A DNA stretch of 64,000 nucleotides from Rhodospirillaceae bacterium (lineage in GTDB: Bacteria; Pseudomonadota; Alphaproteobacteria; Rhodospirillales; JABHCV01), in contig JABJHA010000021.1 of assembly GCA_018662005.1 (NCBI GenBank), positions 84,406 through 148,405 on the forward strand, in the 5' to 3' direction. The notes under the pieces were generated by a model, which was given only the letters and a program-made list of their open reading frames with translations, searched no databases and was not told where the DNA came from. How positions within the stretch are numbered: position 1 is the first letter of the stretch; every line of letters starts with the position of its first letter. The translations under genes were made by a program, and so were the position numbers. Positions 25,693 through 34,859 of the stretch are shown here, piece by piece.

Positions 25693-27210
25693 ATGAACAC
25701 CCATGACCACCTTAACTTCGACACTGGGGGGGCGGGGGTCCAAAAAAAGGCCTGTTCGACCTTGTCATCAACGACTAATGGCCTAAAAATTCTGCTTATT
25801 CAACCTCCCGAAACCGGCGGGGTTAAAACATTTCTGGCACACTTCAAAGGTGGCATGAAAGACATTGGCCTCAAGCAACCCCTAGGGCTTCTGTCCGTGG
25901 CCTCGGCCATCAACAAATTGTCATGCCACGACGTCAAGGTCATTGATGCCATCGCTGAGCGGTTAACCTTTGATGGTTTATTGCAGCGGGTTCTGGAATA
26001 CCGACCGGACGTTGTTGGCATTTCCGCCTGGACGGATTTTTGGTGGCCAGCCTACAGAACGGGGGAAGTTATCAAACAGGCCTTGCCCGATTCGCATTTA
26101 TGTTATGGCGGTCCCCACGTCGGTATTTTTCCAGAGGAAACCCTATCGGTTCCCTTTGTCGACAGTGTGGTGATTGGTGATGGTGAAATACCCTTCTTGT
26201 ATTTATGCAATGGTTTGTCCCGGGGCGAACAGACGTTTGATTGTAAGGGAATTCATACCAAGTCATTAGGTGGAACATTTCCGCCAATGACCCAATATGT
26301 TCAGGCCGATTTAGATGCGTTACCTGAACTGGACCGGACATTGTTGCCAATTGAAAATTATGGTTAGATTCTAGGTAAGAAAAACCTGTCCACGACCATG
26401 ATTACCAGTCGGGGATGCCCTCATCGATGTAGCTTTTGTAAGCTAAATTTCCAAAAGACAATCGCCAGATCGGCAGAAAATATTGTCAACGAATTCCGGA
26501 AAATCAGATCGTTGGGAATTCAGGAAGTGGAAATCTATGACGACACCTTTACCTGGGGAAAAGAGCGCTTGCGCAACATCTGCGAGGGCTTGATCAAGGA
26601 CAATAATAAAATAACCTGGGCTGTTCGCGACCGAGTCACCGCCGCCCGTCTCGACCTATATGGCCTTATGTACGAGGCCGGATGCCGGCGAATTCATTTC
26701 GGGGTGGAATTGGGTGTTCAGCGCATTTTGAACAGAATGCAAAAGAACATAACCACCGAACAGGCCCGTTACGCAGTCAAGACGGCGCGGCAATCAGGCC
26801 TTCAAGTCCTTACCCATTTTATGTTTGGAAACCTAGATGAAACTGTTGCTGATATGATGCAGACCATCGATTTTGCACTGGAATTGGATGCAGATTACGC
26901 CGAATTTTCAATTACCATTCCCTATGCTGGAACAGCGATGTACAAAGAGGGACTCTCGCCGGGCATTATTTCCCATGATTTTTGGCTGGACAACGCCAAA
27001 TGTCCGACCCCCGGTATGAGGCCTGCTCAGGTAATCGAAAGCCACGCTGACCTGGACACGCTTCAGGGCATACTTAATGAGGCAAACCGCAGGTTTTACT
27101 TTCGACCACGCTATATCCTTCGCGAGTTTTCACGACTTCGAAGCCTAGGAGAATTTATGAGAAAATCTCAAATTGGGTACCGGTTGGCGGCTTCGATTTT
27201 CGCTGGGTAA
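25693..27210 (+). pseudogene. B12-binding radical SAM protein interrupted by one in-frame amber codon
   Basis: Reading straight through a TAG at 26365-26367 gives a 505-residue protein of normal architecture. A cobalamin-binding domain (LKILLIQPPETGG, VGISAWTDFWWPAY, VIGDGEIPFLYLC) is followed by a radical SAM domain with the cluster motif SRGCPHRCSFC and EIYDDTFTWGKERL. Both halves are in the same frame and need no frameshift. The TAG falls in the linker between IENYG and ILGKKNLSTT, where the family usually has a coding residue. It is most simply a nonsense mutation (or sequence error). The downstream half could be re-initiated at ATG 26398. Confidence 0.85.
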
Positions 27211-27363
27211 ACTGGGCTGGGTGACACCCTGGCAGGTGTGCGGTAGTGCTTACGGAAATTAGTCGATGGGGATAGGTGGATTTCTTTTCTGTTAGCTAGG
27301 ATATACAATTTGAATTTCGATGCATTTTGTGTCAAGTCACGACAATAAAAAGCTATTAAAATA

Positions 27364-27382
27364 ATATCTTATATAAAGATAT
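27364..27382. repeat. AT-rich inverted repeat upstream of the acyl-carrier operon
   Basis: Perfect arms ATATCTT (27364-27370) and AAGATAT (27376-27382) surround ATATA, 22 bases before the carrier protein start. The position suits an operator or a 5 prime leader hairpin. Function not shown. Confidence 0.5.
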
Positions 27383-27403
27383 AGAGGATTTAATAAGAAA
27401 AGA

Positions 27404-27715
27404 ATGATTATGAGCACAACAATAGACCGCATCACAACAATCGTTCTGGATTCTCTGGCAGATGCTTGGCACGAGTATGATCACAAGGAAATGCCAACAA
27501 TTGAGAGCGTTATATATGGTGATGAATCTATGCTTGATTCCATGGCCTTGGTTTCAATGGTGTTGGATATTGAAGAACGCCTTGAAGAAGAATTGGAGCT
27601 AACAATTTCTCTGCTTGATGAGAAAGCCTTCTCGCAGGATCAAAGCCCTTTTCGGAATGTTGCGACCATGGTGACTTTCGTGAAGAATTCAATTGAGGAG
27701 GCCACTGGTGACTGA
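27404..27715 (+). CDS. Acyl/peptidyl carrier protein
   Basis: A 103-residue four-helix carrier protein. The phosphopantetheine attachment motif is LDSMALVSMVLDIEERLEEE with Ser46 as the predicted modified residue. It would hold an acyl or aminoacyl group as a thioester for the enzymes encoded downstream. Start is ATG 27404, with a second ATG six bases later. It overlaps the next gene by eight bases and is the first gene of an operon that runs to about 39805. It is too divergent to be the housekeeping fatty-acid carrier and looks like a dedicated pathway carrier. Confidence 0.85.
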   Translation: MIMSTTIDRITTIVLDSLADAWHEYDHKEMPTIESVIYGDESMLDSMALVSMVLDIEERLEEELELTISLLDEKAFSQDQSPFRNVATMVTFVKNSIEEATGD

Positions 27716-28409
27716 TTCACCTGTTTTAGTTTTGACGGGCACAAGTCGGGGTATTGGCCATCATCTGGCGATTCATTACCTGGAACAGGGATGGCGGGTC
27801 GCCGGTTGCAGCCGATCGGAAACAGACATCGATGATAAAAACTACATCCATACCGCTGTTGATGTGACGGAAGAGGCCGAAGTCACCAAATGGGTGCGAT
27901 CCATTGGCCGTGACCTGGGCCGAATAGATGCCACCATCAATAATGCCGGCGCGGCAAGTATGAACCATGTTTTACTGACGCCGGCCAAAACCGTTGATCG
28001 GTTGATGAAACTGAATTTCAAGGGCTCGTTCCTTGTTTGCCGCGAAACGGCAAAAATCATGGCCAAGCGGAAGTATGGGCGAATTGTTAATTTCAGTTCA
28101 GTCGCTGTACCCCTTTCACTGGAAGGCGAGTCCGTTTACGTCGCATCCAAATCGGCCATCGAAGCTTTTTCGCGAAGCATGGCGCGCGAAGTCATTGGTC
28201 ACAACATTACTGTAAACGTCGTTGCTCCGGCGCCGATCGATACGGATTTAACTCGTAGCATTCCGAAGGCCGTGATGGACAGGTTATTTAAAAAAATGGT
28301 GATTTCACGGTATGGGAAATTCGAGGATATCGAAAACGTCACCGACTTTTTCCTGAACCCACAAAGTTCGATGATTACCGGGCAGGTGATTACGTTGGGG
28401 GCGTGGTAA
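27708..28409 (+). CDS. Short-chain dehydrogenase/reductase, FabG-like
   Basis: A 233-residue NAD(P)-dependent reductase. The cofactor motif is TGTSRGIG (residues 10-17), followed by NNAG and the catalytic Ser and Tyr-x3-Lys (INFSS-type segment, then VYVASK), and the C-terminal signature MITGQVITLGAW typical of the FabG branch. It may reduce a 3-oxoacyl group on the adjacent carrier protein. GTG 27708 is the chosen start because GAGGAGG lies six bases upstream. It overlaps the carrier gene and shares a TAATG junction with the ligase gene. Confidence 0.88.
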   Translation: MTDSPVLVLTGTSRGIGHHLAIHYLEQGWRVAGCSRSETDIDDKNYIHTAVDVTEEAEVTKWVRSIGRDLGRIDATINNAGAASMNHVLLTPAKTVDRLMKLNFKGSFLVCRETAKIMAKRKYGRIVNFSSVAVPLSLEGESVYVASKSAIEAFSRSMAREVIGHNITVNVVAPAPIDTDLTRSIPKAVMDRLFKKMVISRYGKFEDIENVTDFFLNPQSSMITGQVITLGAW

Positions 28410-29764
28410 TGAGAAGTTGGTTTCTCAATTCATTGCGTGACTATGAAGACAGGGATGCGGTTGTTTGGAACGGTCGGGTTTCGACGTATCGTGATTTGCT
28501 GGATCTTTCAAAATGCTGGATTGAGAAAATCCAGGACGCCAATATTTTGAACGGCGCTACGGTTGCCCTCGTTGGTGATTTTGCGCCGGAAACCTGTGCA
28601 GCTTTCCTGGCTTTAATTGAAACTAAATGCATCATCGTGCCCCTGATGCCCGGTACTTTTGTTCGGCACCCCGAATTCCTGGAAATCGCTAACGTCGAAT
28701 TCATTATAGACAGCCGGAAGGATGCAGCTATCGTCGTGCGAGAAGTGGCGCCAAGGCACCCTATTGTTCAATTCCTGGTTGATGAAGGCGACCCGGGATT
28801 GGTGCTCTTTTCTTCGGGTTCCACGGGGCTTAGCAAGGCAGCCGTGCATTCTTTGACGCCGTTGCTGGAGAAATACCGAACACCCCGACCCGCCATGCGG
28901 TCCCTGACATTCCTGCTGCTGGATCATATCGGCGGAGTAAATACTTTTTTCCACGTGATATCCAGCGGCGGGGTCCTGGTAGCCACCAGTGAGAGGACAC
29001 CCGCTGGAGTTTTCAAGGCGATTGAAAGCGCACGTGTTGAGCTACTGCCCGTTTCTCCTACTTTTCTAAACCTATGTCTGCTGACCAAGGAATATCTCAA
29101 TTACGATACGTCAAGCCTCAGGAAAATCTCCTATGGTACTGAACCCATGCCTCAATCCACACTCGATGCGGTGAAGAAAGCATTTCCTGGTATCGTCTTG
29201 CAGCAAACCTATGGTTTGACCGAAGTCGGCATCATGAGTTCCAAAAGTCGTGAAGATGGCTCGCTTTGGGTGAAGATCGGTGGCCAAGGGTTCGACACTA
29301 AAATTGTTAATAATCGGTTGTGGGTCAAGGCCCAATCCGCCATGATCGGATACTTGAATTCCCCTTCACCGTTTGATGATGAAGGATGGCTAAACACTCA
29401 TGATATTGTGGAACTTGATGGTGAATTTATCCGTTTTTTAGGACGCGATTCGGAAATCATAAATGTCGGCGGCGAAAAATTATTCCCGGCCGAAGTGGTA
29501 AACCTACTGATTAGTCTGGACAATATTAAAGACGCCACCGTCAGGGGCGAACAGAACAATCTGATGGGGCAGATTGTTGTCGCCACGGTTAACCTGATCG
29601 AATCGGAAACCGCGCGTGATGTAAAAAGACGCATTCGCTCGGCCCTGAAGGGAAAGGTCGCCGAATATAAAATTCCTCATAAAATCATTATTGCAGACAC
29701 AGATCAATTTAACGAGCGTTTCAAACGCATGCGCCTCACAGATATGGAAAAAGTTCCGACATGA
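28409..29764 (+). CDS. AMP-dependent acyl synthetase/ligase (ANL superfamily)
   Basis: A 451-residue adenylating enzyme. The A3 loop is LVLFSSGSTGLSKAAVHS, the A5 motif QQTYGLTEVGIM, the A7 region WLNTHDIVELDG and the hinge FLGRDSEIINVGGEKLFPAEV. The C-terminal catalytic Lys region (GKVAEYKIPHKI) is present. It activates a carboxylic acid as acyl-AMP and probably loads it onto the carrier protein encoded two genes upstream. The start ATG overlaps the SDR stop (TAATG). At 451 residues it is shorter than typical acyl-CoA ligases, which fits loading a small acid. Substrate unknown. Confidence 0.88.
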   Translation: MRSWFLNSLRDYEDRDAVVWNGRVSTYRDLLDLSKCWIEKIQDANILNGATVALVGDFAPETCAAFLALIETKCIIVPLMPGTFVRHPEFLEIANVEFIIDSRKDAAIVVREVAPRHPIVQFLVDEGDPGLVLFSSGSTGLSKAAVHSLTPLLEKYRTPRPAMRSLTFLLLDHIGGVNTFFHVISSGGVLVATSERTPAGVFKAIESARVELLPVSPTFLNLCLLTKEYLNYDTSSLRKISYGTEPMPQSTLDAVKKAFPGIVLQQTYGLTEVGIMSSKSREDGSLWVKIGGQGFDTKIVNNRLWVKAQSAMIGYLNSPSPFDDEGWLNTHDIVELDGEFIRFLGRDSEIINVGGEKLFPAEVVNLLISLDNIKDATVRGEQNNLMGQIVVATVNLIESETARDVKRRIRSALKGKVAEYKIPHKIIIADTDQFNERFKRMRLTDMEKVPT

Positions 29765-30369
29765 GCGAGTACTTCGAGCTGGACGAATCACATGTAGGTG
29801 TTATCGTCGCGGCTCATATGGAAACTTGGCAGAAGGATACTCTGTCCGTTCAGTTGGGCCCTACTTTTTTAAATGCATTCTATAAATTGGCCATCGCCGA
29901 CGAGCAAACCTTGGCTCTTGGTATCCGGAAAAAAACTAAATCCCCGACGTCGGCATGGTGTCTTGGATTTAGACAATACAATTCATTTAATGCGAAGCTA
30001 AAAAGTCAGATGGGCTTGGGACTGCATATACTTGTTGCCAAAAAGATGCTCAGCAGAGCACTTTCTCTATCTCATCTCATCGAGGCTATTTTTGGTGAAG
30101 ACCAGGCCAGAGCCGTACAATTTCCGGAAAGCCATCTAGGGGCCTTCGGCTGCGTAGGGAAGGAATTTGACGATGTGCTCTTGCTGGCAAAACTGATTAA
30201 ATTCACGGCCACGGAAATTTGCAAAAGCAGCCCTGCATGCTGGGCCGTTACGAACGAAAATAATAAAGGCGCCAAGATGGTCATGACACGAGCAAACTTC
30301 AATCGAATCGACACAATTTTGGCAAAAAACAGAACCCTTGGTATATATGAATTCTCAGCAGCACACTGA
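29761..30369 (+). CDS. GNAT-like acyltransferase, tentative
   Basis: A 202-residue protein whose start ATG overlaps the ligase stop (ATGA). The N-terminal pattern (ESHVGVIVAAHMETWQ, LGPTFLNAFYKLAI) resembles the first helix-loop of GNAT acetyltransferases, and ALGIRKKT could be the first strand. The acetyl-CoA loop is not clear. The middle contains a hydrophobic helix-rich part. If the assignment holds, it would transfer the carrier-bound or CoA-bound acyl group to an amine. Confidence in the gene is high, in the family moderate. Confidence 0.6.
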   Translation: MSEYFELDESHVGVIVAAHMETWQKDTLSVQLGPTFLNAFYKLAIADEQTLALGIRKKTKSPTSAWCLGFRQYNSFNAKLKSQMGLGLHILVAKKMLSRALSLSHLIEAIFGEDQARAVQFPESHLGAFGCVGKEFDDVLLLAKLIKFTATEICKSSPACWAVTNENNKGAKMVMTRANFNRIDTILAKNRTLGIYEFSAAH

Positions 30370-31372
30370 CGTCACGTTCTTTCGTTGTCCCAGTTGCGGC
30401 ACCGAAAACCTGATAGCTTCTTCCGAATACGGTGTGTACGCGCAGTGCACAAAATGCCTAGAACAATTTGGCTTAATTGAGACATTCCCGTTTCTTGTAC
30501 GCCGTGATTTCCTGTCTGTTATCGGCGAAGCTAACGATGTTTGCATACAAGCAGAAGACCTTGATGCCATGGCTGCCGATGTGGTGAAACAGGCAAACAT
30601 CAAATTTCACAACGCCATCGCCGAAGAATATGAACACGATGTTTCCACGTTTGATATTTTTCGTCCCGGTGGAGCCTGCCAGCAGCGGCTCAAGGAAACC
30701 CTTAAGGAAGCCAGCAAAACATCAGGTGGCGATGTGATGCTGGATGTATGCTGCGGTACGGGAAATGTCCTTTTGGCGGGGAAGGATGAATTTGTCAATT
30801 GTATCGGTATCGATATTTCCGTCAACATGATGAAAATCGCGGCGTACCGGGATCTAGAAGTCATCGGTGCCGATGCCACGAATATTCCTTTTCCGGATGG
30901 CTCGGTTAATTGTGTAACGGCATTCAGTGCCCTGCATCACTTGGTTGATTATCCAGTTGTTGTCGCTGAAATGGCGCGCAGCCTGAAGCCCGGCGGCACG
31001 TTCTATACGGACTGGGACCCTAACGGTCACGTGACCCACACGGGTTGGGCGGTCTCCCTTATGGTCAATTCAGTTCACTTTGTTCGCCGTCTCATTTCAC
31101 GAAGCCAAATTCCGGAATCCGCCGAACAACGTGTTGCCGAATATCATCATAATTCCGAATCCGGATTCGACGCGGAGAAAGCCGCCGACGTGTTGCGGGC
31201 GGAGAAATTTTCTAAAGTTGAGGTGATCTATCATTTAAACCCGCCGAGTTTTCGTAAAGCCGGGGGATGGTCCTCAGTTATCGCCATCATGGCAGCTTTT
31301 AAAATAATCAGCTTTGTTCCGCCTATCCCTAAAAATCTATACCCTTGGGTAGCTATACGCGCTATCAAATAG
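30347..31372 (+). CDS. Zinc-ribbon class I SAM-dependent methyltransferase
   Basis: A 341-residue protein. The N-terminus is a four-Cys zinc ribbon (FRCPSCGTENL and YAQCTKCLEQFG). From about residue 110 a Rossmann methyltransferase follows: MLDVCCGTGNVLLAG (motif I), CIGIDISVNMM, GADATNIPFPDGSVNCVTAF and RSLKPGGTFYTDWDPNG. It probably methylates a small molecule or sugar. Start ATG 30347 lies inside the preceding gene (23-base overlap). The ribbon-plus-methyltransferase layout occurs in sugar-modifying enzymes, but the substrate is unknown. Confidence 0.82.
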   Translation: MNSQQHTDVTFFRCPSCGTENLIASSEYGVYAQCTKCLEQFGLIETFPFLVRRDFLSVIGEANDVCIQAEDLDAMAADVVKQANIKFHNAIAEEYEHDVSTFDIFRPGGACQQRLKETLKEASKTSGGDVMLDVCCGTGNVLLAGKDEFVNCIGIDISVNMMKIAAYRDLEVIGADATNIPFPDGSVNCVTAFSALHHLVDYPVVVAEMARSLKPGGTFYTDWDPNGHVTHTGWAVSLMVNSVHFVRRLISRSQIPESAEQRVAEYHHNSESGFDAEKAADVLRAEKFSKVEVIYHLNPPSFRKAGGWSSVIAIMAAFKIISFVPPIPKNLYPWVAIRAIK

Positions 31373-31382
31373 GCAGCCTTAA

Positions 31383-32912
31383 ATGGCTGCAGAAAAGCCA
31401 AAATTAGATGGGTATGTTGCGATGCTAGCTTTTTTTTACGAAAAAATGTATTCCGTTTTCAGCACATCGAAGCGTGATGCATTCGTGTCTTATGATACGC
31501 ATTTTTCCTACGATGAAATGTTTCAGAACATGTTGAAAATCAACAGCGTTTTGACGCAGTTTCACAATCATCGATTGGTTGTTTATGCGAACAAGGAGTT
31601 CCCCACGTATTGCGCTCTGTTTGCGACTATTCTTTCAGGCAACACCTGGGTGCCCATGAACCCTTCGTTACCGGCCAAACGGGTAATGGAAATGATGTCC
31701 CTGGCGGAACCTTCAGTTATTCTAACGGACCGGGATTTACCCGATATCATGACCGAATATGTCGCTACAAAAGGCATTACCGTTTATCGCCTGCAAGAAG
31801 TGCTGGATGGAGATGACAAAGCTGAATTTGATCTGGACAGGATTGAGCCTAATAACGACGCTATCATTTACTTCACATCCGGTTCGACCGGTATGCCGAA
31901 AGGCGTTCCGTTGACCCATGCCAATTACTGCAATACGGTCAATAATCTGCTTGACCTATTGCCCTTTAACAAAGGCGAAGTCTTCGCTGACTACCATGAT
32001 TTCGGGTTTGTCATATCTATCCCGATTCTGTTCCCGTGCGTAATGACCGAAAGTGCATTTTCTCCTGCCCTGAACGATATGGACTTATTGATGCCAGGAA
32101 ATCATCTGGGGGAAAACAAGGTCACGGTGTTGATTACCGTTCCCTCGACAATCGCCAACCTCCGCAGGTTGCGGCCCGATGGCTTGCCCGATGTCAAACT
32201 GAATATTTTGATCAATTGCGGAGAGCCCTTGCATCTGGATATTCTTGATTACTGTCTGAATAAGCTTGACGCCAGTCAGATAAATAATTTCTATGGCAGC
32301 ACCGAAGTATCGTGTTGGACTTTCCGCCACTTGTGCAAGGAGGAAGATTTAAAACGGTTTGAACAATTCGGCGTAATTCCCATTGGCAATGTCCTGCCCG
32401 GAACCCAAATGCAGGTTACCAAAGACGAGGAATTAATGGTTTCAGGTCGGCAAATTACGGCGGGTTATCTCAACGACGTGAATCCCGAATCATTCGTGAT
32501 GGAAAATAGTACGTATTGGTTCCGAACAGGTGATAAGGTCGTGCCGTTCCAAGATATGTGGATTTGTAAGGGACGCTTGGATTCCCAGGTAAAAATTTCC
32601 GGCTATCGCATCGAATTAACGGATACCGAAGCCCATTTGCGGGCTATGAAAGACGTTGATGCTGCGGTATGTTTTGTCAGTGGCGAAGATGCCACCCGAT
32701 TCATCGTCGCCATTTTACATTCAACCGAAAACGTTGATGTCCGGCAGGTTCGAACCTTCCTCGCTGATCGATTGCCAAGCTATATGTTCCCGAAACAGAT
32801 CATCTGCAAAGCCGAAATGCCACTGAACAAAGCCGGAAAAATTGACCGCGCCGGACTGAAGGCTGCCTACTTTGACGGCTCTCTAAGCCGCGATATCGCC
32901 ACCCCCGAATGA
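31383..32912 (+). CDS. Amino-acid/acyl adenylating enzyme (NRPS A-domain or DltA-like)
   Basis: A 509-residue ANL enzyme distinct from the one encoded upstream. It has the A3 motif IIYFTSGSTGMPKGVPLTHANY, in which TSGSTGMPKG is diagnostic, A5 (NNFYGSTEVSCWTF), A7/A8 (WFRTGDKV, CKGRLDSQVKISGYRIEL) and A10 (LPLNKAGKIDRAGL-type ending, here MPLNKAGKIDRAGL). The GYRIEL hinge and the KAGKIDR end are typical of amino-acid-activating domains that load carrier proteins. It may charge the carrier at 27404 with an amino acid. It is followed by a GT2 gene in ATGA overlap. Confidence 0.88.
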   Translation: MAAEKPKLDGYVAMLAFFYEKMYSVFSTSKRDAFVSYDTHFSYDEMFQNMLKINSVLTQFHNHRLVVYANKEFPTYCALFATILSGNTWVPMNPSLPAKRVMEMMSLAEPSVILTDRDLPDIMTEYVATKGITVYRLQEVLDGDDKAEFDLDRIEPNNDAIIYFTSGSTGMPKGVPLTHANYCNTVNNLLDLLPFNKGEVFADYHDFGFVISIPILFPCVMTESAFSPALNDMDLLMPGNHLGENKVTVLITVPSTIANLRRLRPDGLPDVKLNILINCGEPLHLDILDYCLNKLDASQINNFYGSTEVSCWTFRHLCKEEDLKRFEQFGVIPIGNVLPGTQMQVTKDEELMVSGRQITAGYLNDVNPESFVMENSTYWFRTGDKVVPFQDMWICKGRLDSQVKISGYRIELTDTEAHLRAMKDVDAAVCFVSGEDATRFIVAILHSTENVDVRQVRTFLADRLPSYMFPKQIICKAEMPLNKAGKIDRAGLKAAYFDGSLSRDIATPE

Positions 32913-33643
32913 GAGCTAACCTGCCTGGTAAATTGTCGCTTGTTATTCCTTGTTTTAACGAGGCAGAAAGCCTTCCTGACTTATTTAAACGCCTGGATGA
33001 ACTTAAAGTATCACTCCATGGGCTGGGTATCCTGGATGAGTACATCATCATTGATGATGGTTCTATCGACACCACATGGGCGATGTTAAATCAGCAATAT
33101 GGTTCGGATAATCAAGTCCGCCTGATACGCCATGTCGATAATATAGGATTTGGCGGGGCCTTGAAAACCGGTCTTGGTTTGGCGACCGGCGACATTGTCG
33201 TCAGCGTTGATGCGGATACGAACTACGATCTGCGTAAAATACCTGACATGTTGGCATATTTCAAAATTGGATTTGATGTAGTGACCGCTTCGCCATTCGG
33301 GCGGGGTGGACGGTGGAACTATCCCCTGCACCGTTTCCTTCTTTCCAAAGGCGTAGCGGGATTGTATCGCCTAGCCTTGGGAAAAACAGTGCCACCGCTT
33401 AGCGTCTACACCTGCGGATTTCGGGCTTATAGGCGCGAGGCCCTGGATCTCATAATGCCCGAAGCGAACGATTTCCTGGCGACAGCTGAAATTTTAGTTC
33501 ACGCCTTGCTGGCGGGTTTGTGTGTCGCCGAAATGCCTGTTACGGTGCACAAACGGGTGCATGGGGTTTCGAAGATGAAATTGGGGAAAACTGCCCGTCG
33601 TCATCTTGGATTCCTGTGGTCTTTGTGTCAGCGACCGATATAG
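32909..33643 (+). CDS. GT2 glycosyltransferase, dolichol/polyprenyl-phosphate sugar synthase type
   Basis: A 244-residue GT-A enzyme. SLVIPCFNEAESLPDLFKRL and YIIIDDGSIDTT form the nucleotide-sugar site, VSVDADTNYDLRKIPDML contains the DXD metal motif, and KRVHGVSKMKLGKTARRH gives the C-terminal basic motif. This resembles DPM1/ArnC-like enzymes that transfer a sugar to polyprenyl phosphate. In that case it would make a lipid-linked donor for a GT-C transferase such as the protein encoded at 60910-63474. It overlaps the preceding stop by ATGA. Confidence 0.85.
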   Translation: MRANLPGKLSLVIPCFNEAESLPDLFKRLDELKVSLHGLGILDEYIIIDDGSIDTTWAMLNQQYGSDNQVRLIRHVDNIGFGGALKTGLGLATGDIVVSVDADTNYDLRKIPDMLAYFKIGFDVVTASPFGRGGRWNYPLHRFLLSKGVAGLYRLALGKTVPPLSVYTCGFRAYRREALDLIMPEANDFLATAEILVHALLAGLCVAEMPVTVHKRVHGVSKMKLGKTARRHLGFLWSLCQRPI

Positions 33644-33653
33644 ATAATTTTCC

Positions 33654-34859
33654 ATGCTTGTTCCCCGACTTTCCCCATCGTTTGAGACCCTTGATTTACT
33701 TTCCGTAATATGTGGCGGCGATGAGCAGAATTCTGTTTTGCAATTTGAAGACGATCTAGCCAGATACGCCGGGCGGCGTTTTGCCCTGGCTTTTCCTATG
33801 GCCAGAAGCGGACTTAACGCGCTGATCGGCGCCATGGGCTGGCGGGACCGGGAAATCATCATGCCCGCCTATACCTGTGCGGTCGTCGCAAACGTCATTA
33901 TCGCATCGGGAAACCGTCCCGTTTTCGTCGATATAGATACCGATACTTTCAATATGCAAGTTGACCGTCTCGAAGCGGCGTTAAGCCCTGACACCGTTGC
34001 CATTATTGCCACCCATATGTATGGCTTTCCCATGAACCTGAAAGAACTTAGCGTCGCAGTCGAAAACAGGGGTGACGTTATGATCATTCAGGACTGCGCC
34101 CTGGCGTTGGGGGCGACGTCTGCCGGGGTGCCGGTTCATGCCCATGGTGCCGTCGCCTTGTTTTCCTTTAGTTTGGGTAAGCAGATTTCTACGGTCGAGG
34201 GGGGAGCGTTAGTTTTCGATGACCAAAAATTGTACCGATCTGTCAAACGTATGCGGGATAACAGCTTTGTCGCGCCACCCCTCCGCCGATACTTGCTTCA
34301 ATACGCTCTTCTTGTAGCTGCGCATTTTGGTCTGACGCCGCCCCTCTACCCTTTTGTCATGGCACTGAAACACCATACTAGGCTGCTAAACATCATTACC
34401 GATTACTACCGGGAAGATGAAATCATCACCGCCAGCAATTTTTACGAACACCTGCCACCGTTCCTCGCTCGCCTGGGAATTCGGCAGCTTGAAAAAATTA
34501 ACAATTTGTTAACGGTGAGGAAAAAAAATTCGGATCGCTTGATGGCGGCGGCCCATCAACTTCCTAGTCTTCACTGCCCAAACCCGCCTGACGGGGCCTC
34601 CTGGTCACATGCACCCTGTCTGGTGGAAAATCGGACAAGGTTTATTTCCCACATGGCCGCACATGGCGTGCAGGTGGGAACGGAAGTTTTCAACTATGCG
34701 CTGCCGGAAATGGCCGTTTATAAACCCTATGTTGACGGAAACTTTGATGGAGCTAAACGGGTCGCCCGTGAAATTATCCTGTTACCTAACCATCCTCGGC
34801 TTCGAGCATCGGACTTGGAGCTGATTGAAACTGCCCTTTGGGCCTGGAGAACGAAGTGA
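33654..34859 (+). CDS. DegT/DnrJ/EryC1/StrS-family PLP aminotransferase
   Basis: A 401-residue sugar aminotransferase-fold protein. The substrate loop region LAFPMARSGLNALIGAMGW, the aspartate motif IIQDCALALGAT and the PLP lysine segment FSFSLGKQISTVEGGAL are present. Family members install amino groups at C3 or C4 of nucleotide sugars. Here the segment around the active lysine departs somewhat from WbpE-like paralogs encoded at 49199 and 51051, so the substrate probably differs. Start ATG 33654 lies 10 bases after the GT2 stop. Its stop overlaps the next start (GTGA). Confidence 0.87.
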   Translation: MLVPRLSPSFETLDLLSVICGGDEQNSVLQFEDDLARYAGRRFALAFPMARSGLNALIGAMGWRDREIIMPAYTCAVVANVIIASGNRPVFVDIDTDTFNMQVDRLEAALSPDTVAIIATHMYGFPMNLKELSVAVENRGDVMIIQDCALALGATSAGVPVHAHGAVALFSFSLGKQISTVEGGALVFDDQKLYRSVKRMRDNSFVAPPLRRYLLQYALLVAAHFGLTPPLYPFVMALKHHTRLLNIITDYYREDEIITASNFYEHLPPFLARLGIRQLEKINNLLTVRKKNSDRLMAAAHQLPSLHCPNPPDGASWSHAPCLVENRTRFISHMAAHGVQVGTEVFNYALPEMAVYKPYVDGNFDGAKRVAREIILLPNHPRLRASDLELIETALWAWRTK

